Part shown: piece by piece, positions 33,922 to 36,306 of the stretch
Numbering within the stretch: the first letter of the stretch is position 1
How the letters are laid out: each line of letters starts with the position of its first letter
From: an uncultured Lachnospiraceae bacterium
GTDB lineage: Bacteria > Bacillota > Clostridia > Lachnospirales > Lachnospiraceae
Assembly (NCBI GenBank): GCA_947588845.1
Contig: CANQAR010000040.1
Coordinates: 1-36,306 of the forward strand
Reading direction: 5' to 3'
DNA: 36,306 nt
The notes under the pieces: generated by a model
The model's input: the letters and a program-made list of their open reading frames with translations, nothing else
Told to the model about the DNA's origin: nothing
Databases searched by the model: none
Translations under genes and position numbers: made by a program

Positions 33922-33994
33922 TGGGACCTACAGGGCTCGAACCTGTGACCCTCTGCTTGTAAGGCAGATGCTCTCCCAGCTGAGCTAAGATCCC
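33922..33994 (-). tRNA. tRNA-Val (TAC)
   Basis: Acceptor GGGATCT/AGGTCCC (one G-U), D-stem GCTC/GAGC, anticodon stem TCTGC/GCAGA with loop CTTACAA (anticodon TAC), T arm ACAGG-TTCGAGC-CCTGT. It is 16 bases upstream of tRNA-Met on the same strand, so both come from one transcript. Confidence 0.95.
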
Positions 33995-34029
33995 GTCTTA
34001 TTTATTAGCTCTCTCAAGCCTGCTTCGCT

Positions 34030-34059
34030 ATTATACTATCATACTCACAGGAAAGTCAA
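34030..34059 (-). promoter_or_regulatory. Promoter of the tRNA-Val/tRNA-Met unit
   Basis: Minus strand TTGACT (34054-34059), 18 bases, TATAAT (34030-34035), about 35 bases before tRNA-Val. Confidence 0.75.
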
Positions 34060-34091
34060 GCATTTTTTTGAAAAAATTTAAATTTCTATTT

Positions 34092-34280
34092 TATGATGTT
34101 GGGGTCAAAAGGAATTTTGCCCCTATGATGCCATGGATTTCTCCATACTTTGTGCTCACGATCAGGGTCTTTGCTCCGCTTCGGTCGGTTTTAAACGAGC
34201 GCCAATGGCGCTCAGAACCGGTGCTGAGCGAACGGCGCTGCGTGCCGGTGGCATGCGTCCGGCGCGGACCGGGCCGTCTT
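34092..34280. repeat. GC-rich structured intergenic repeat
   Basis: Starts with hairpin GGGGTCAAAA-GGAA-TTTTGCCCC, then the 36-bp motif (34125-34160) shared with 9802-9837, then nested hairpins GAGCGCC-AAT-GGCGCTC (34198-34214) and ACCGG...AGCG-AACG-GCGCT...CCGGT. It stands out as a GC-rich block within AT-rich DNA between the tRNA promoter and the riboswitch promoter. Confidence 0.6.
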
Positions 34281-34381
34281 AAAAAATCAGAAAATTCACA
34301 AAAACACGATATATTATATAAATATTATAAAAAGATACTAAATTAATAAAAACAAAAAAAGAATATTTCAGAGAAAAAAGC

Positions 34382-34410
34382 TTGACAAAAGAAAGCAGAA
34401 AGCGTATGAT
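34382..34410 (+). promoter_or_regulatory. Sigma-A promoter of the riboswitch gene
   Basis: TTGACA (34382-34387), 17 bases, TATGAT (34405-34410), about 35 bases upstream of the c-di-GMP aptamer. Confidence 0.85.
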
Positions 34411-34439
34411 TGCAGACAACAAAACATGAATAGGAAGTA

Positions 34440-34604
34440 GTTCTGATGAGGGGCAAACCTGCTGAAAGGCAGGGACGCAAAGCCAGGGGTCTAAGGTCTT
34501 TTAAGAGAAAGACTATGACAGCCGGTTGCCATATTTCTTATGAGTGTCGGAGCATAAGAGATGACTTGGGCGGCCGCTGATAGAAATATCAGGGGCTGTT
34601 TTTA
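34440..34604 (+). promoter_or_regulatory. Class I cyclic-di-GMP riboswitch with terminator
   Basis: The aptamer (about 34447-34531) has the GEMM hallmark GGGCAAACCTGC-TGAAAG-GCAGGGACGCAAAGCC, the CTAAGG receptor part and the closing CAGCCGGTTGCC. A terminator follows: GGCCGCTGATA-GAAA-TATCAGGGGCT (one mismatch, one G-U) plus TTTTT (34572-34603). The 8 bases ATATTTCT just after the aptamer (34531-34538) are complementary to AGAAATAT in the terminator (34582-34589), giving a candidate anti-terminator. Whether ligand turns the gene on or off cannot be read with certainty. Confidence 0.92.
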
Positions 34605-34645
34605 CATTAATAGGAAATTTTGCTGAATTTCCTATGATGTAAAAA
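34599..34645 (+). other. Long imperfect palindrome in the leader
   Basis: TTTTTACAT-TA-ATAGGAAATT, loop TTGCTG, AATTTCCTAT-G-ATGTAAAAA: 19 paired bases with a small internal asymmetry. It starts at the T-run of the riboswitch terminator. A further 140-base leader with weaker hairpins (TTCGGC/GCCGAA, CCAGG/CCTGG) precedes the gene. Confidence 0.7.
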
Positions 34646-34786
34646 TGTTTCGGCTCGTTTGAAAATGTCTGCCGAAGTAGACACGAATCTCACGCCAGGA
34701 CTTGCGGACGGATTTTGAACCTGGGGAGAAAGGTATGGTTCCTACTGCAGAAAACATATTTCAGGACCAGAAGGGGGTTATTATTT

Positions 34787-36306
34787 ATGAAGAAAAAGAG
34801 ATGGATGAAAGGAATCGCGTTGATGCTGCTGGTAGTGCTGGCAGTCAACATGGGAGTAATCTGTACATCCGCGAAGAGTGGAGGACTTAAGAAAGGAAGT
34901 ACATTTAAAAAAGATGGGCTGGTTTACGAGGTTACTTCACTGAAAGGAAAAAAAGGAACGGTGCGGGTAATTGGCGCCGTGAAGAAAAATGTAAAGAATG
35001 TAAATGTACCAAAGAGTGTAAAATCCGGAAAGATTGCACTTACGGTAGAGGAAATTGGAAACAATGCATTTAAGAACTGCAAGAAACTGCAGAAGGTAAC
35101 GACTGGTAAGTCGCTTAAGAAAATTGGAAACAGTGCGTTTTCCGGGTGCACAAAGTTAAAAACACTGAATATCAGCGCAAGCACGAAGCTGAAGAATGTA
35201 GGAAAGAATGCGCTGAAGGGAGTGTCCGGGGTAAAGGTGGAAGTGCCGAAGACGAAGGATGCGTCCTACTATGAGGAGAAGCTTGGAATTAAAAATATAA
35301 AGGCTGTAGAAGAAGAAAAAGAGGAAGCTCCGGTTCAGACGGAAGCAGATACGGCAGAGGGAGATACGGAGAAAACAGAGAAAGAAGAAACAGCTCAGAT
35401 TCCGTCAGAAGAAAAGCCGTCAGAAACGGAAGCGAAGGCGGAGATAGAGGAACAGTCTGAGACGAAAGCAGAGGAAACAGAGAAGCAGGCGGCAGAGGTA
35501 GAAGAGCAGAAGAAAGCGGCGGAAGCGGAAGCACAGAGAAAAGCCGCAGAGGAAGCGGAAGCGCAGAAGAAAGCTGCGGCGGAAGCGGAAGCGCAGAAGC
35601 AGGCAGCAGAAGCGGAAGCACAGAGGAAAGCCGCAGAGGAAGCGGAAGCGCAGAAGAAAGCGGCGGAAGCAGAAGCGGAAGCGCAGAGAAAAGCCGCGGA
35701 AGCAGAAGAGCAGAAGAAAGCGGCAGAAGTGGAAGCACAGAAGAAAGCGGCAGAGGCGGAAGCCCAGAAAAAAGCCGCCGAGGAAGCGGAAGCGCAGAGG
35801 AAAGCTGCAGAAGTGGAAGCACAGAAAAAAGCGGCAGAGGAAGCGGAAGCGCAGAGGAAGGCAGCCGAGGAAGCAGAAGCGCAGAAGAAAGCGGCAGAGG
35901 AAGCGGAAGCGCAGAGAAAAGCCGCGGAAGCAGAAGCCCAGAAGAAAGCGGCAGAAGCGGAAGCCCAGAAAAAAGCCGCGGAAGCAGAAGCCCAAAAGAA
36001 AGCCGTAGAGGAAGCGGAAGTGCAGAAGAAAGCGGCCGCGGAAGCAGAAGCCCAGAAGAAAGCCATAGAGGAAGCAGAAGAGCAGAAGAAAGCGGCGGAA
36101 GCGGAAGCGCAGAGGAAGGCCGCCGAGGAAGCAGAAGCGCAGAGGAAGGCTGCCGAGGAAGCGGAAGCGCAGAGGAAAGCGGAAGAAGCAGAGGCCCAGA
36201 AGAAAGCAGAAGCGGAGAAGAAAGCGGCAGAAGCGGAAGCGCAAAAGAAAGCAGCAGAGGCAGAAGCGCAGAGGAAAGCGGCGGAAGCGGAAGCAGAAGC
36301 CCAGAA
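34787..36306 (+). CDS. Secreted leucine-rich-repeat protein with giant EAQKKAAE stalk (partial)
   Basis: The frame opens at ATG 34787 (AAGGGGG upstream) and continues without a stop to the end of the window: at least 506 residues, C-terminus missing. A signal peptide (1-29, MKKKRWMKG then a hydrophobic core, ending TSA) is followed by a Lys-rich BspA-like LRR_5 region (about 80-150: VEEIGNNAFKNCKKLQKV and LKKIGNSAFSGCTKLKTL units), an acidic Glu/Thr linker (about 180-230), and from about 232 onward an uninterrupted Ala/Glu/Gln/Lys repeat (EAEAQKKAAE, EAEAQRKAAE types), expected to form a long charged single helix or coiled coil. The riboswitch makes it a probable c-di-GMP-controlled surface protein; adhesion is inference. 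The coding strand is almost pure purine in the stalk. Confidence 0.9.
   Translation, partial: MKKKRWMKGIALMLLVVLAVNMGVICTSAKSGGLKKGSTFKKDGLVYEVTSLKGKKGTVRVIGAVKKNVKNVNVPKSVKSGKIALTVEEIGNNAFKNCKKLQKVTTGKSLKKIGNSAFSGCTKLKTLNISASTKLKNVGKNALKGVSGVKVEVPKTKDASYYEEKLGIKNIKAVEEEKEEAPVQTEADTAEGDTEKTEKEETAQIPSEEKPSETEAKAEIEEQSETKAEETEKQAAEVEEQKKAAEAEAQRKAAEEAEAQKKAAAEAEAQKQAAEAEAQRKAAEEAEAQKKAAEAEAEAQRKAAEAEEQKKAAEVEAQKKAAEAEAQKKAAEEAEAQRKAAEVEAQKKAAEEAEAQRKAAEEAEAQKKAAEEAEAQRKAAEAEAQKKAAEAEAQKKAAEAEAQKKAVEEAEVQKKAAAEAEAQKKAIEEAEEQKKAAEAEAQRKAAEEAEAQRKAAEEAEAQRKAEEAEAQKKAEAEKKAAEAEAQKKAAEAEAQRKAAEAEAEAQ

Noticed and set aside
34068-34346. 92-codon frame upstream of the riboswitch
   Set aside because: Lies in the structured intergenic repeat and has no ribosome site.
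34702-34890. 62-codon frame overlapping the start of the LRR gene
   Set aside because: Out of frame with the signal-peptide-bearing gene, which has the better ribosome site and domains.
35289-36244. Several long minus-strand open frames rich in Leu/Pro or Ala/Phe/Cys/Ser
   Set aside because: They are the antisense of the low-complexity stalk repeat; absence of stops is a result of the purine-only coding strand.
35480-36306. Tandem repeats that might be read as a CRISPR array
   Set aside because: Units are contiguous, in-frame and coding, without unique spacers.

Overview
The window looks like a chromosomal segment of a Gram-positive gut Clostridium-type bacterium, most likely Lachnospiraceae. 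This is inferred from strong AGGAGG-type ribosome sites, sigma-A promoters (TTGACA/TATAAT-like, 17-bp spacing), FabK instead of FabI, a Trk potassium system, a secreted NlpC/P60 hydrolase, and a conserved membrane zinc-ribbon / DUF5685-like / J-domain cluster. Coding DNA is around half G+C. The exceptions are an AT-rich toxin-antitoxin insert (about 15.96-16.97 kb) and an AT-rich stretch near 34 kb that surrounds a GC-rich repeat. I cannot name the species.

Left part (1-4.0 kb): a short AraC-type cupin protein without its DNA-binding half (minus strand), an orphan secreted sugar-binding protein, a hexapeptide acetyltransferase, and a secreted protein made of two tandem FxLYD-like repeats.

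Centre left (4.0-16.0 kb): an ECF sigma factor with a tiny one-pass membrane partner, then a complete type II fatty-acid elongation operon: acpP-fabK-fabD-fabG-fabF-accB-fabZ-accC-accD-accA and a second FabK-like flavoenzyme. fabH is absent. The sigma gene and acpP are preceded by nearly identical ~60-bp blocks: a GTTAA-N5-TTAAC palindrome, 8 bp, TGCAAG, 17 bp, GTATAAG. This points to one regulator, possibly the sigma factor itself, controlling both units. The final flavoenzyme carries seven in-frame copies of a 9-residue repeat.

Centre (16-25 kb): an AT-rich zeta-type toxin with a small overlapping partner; a PurF-like protein that has lost its glutaminase residues; trkA-trkH; an SH3b-NlpC/P60 cell-wall hydrolase; and pyruvate kinase (minus strand).

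Right part (25.4-33.6 kb): a response regulator/histidine kinase pair whose stop codon lies inside a 238-bp fold-back element; the zinc-ribbon/DUF5685-like/J-domain trio; an FGGY sugar kinase; and a four-helix membrane protein. tRNA-Met(CAT) and tRNA-Val(TAC) follow on the minus strand.

Right end (34-36.3 kb): a sigma-A promoter, a class I cyclic-di-GMP riboswitch with a visible terminator and a candidate anti-terminator, and then a secreted leucine-rich-repeat protein with a very long Ala/Glu/Gln/Lys stalk that runs off the window. Three dispersed intergenic repeat families are visible: a two-hairpin repeat at about 4.1, 23.4 and 33.7 kb; a 36-bp motif at 9.8 and 34.1 kb; and the fold-back element at 28.5 kb.
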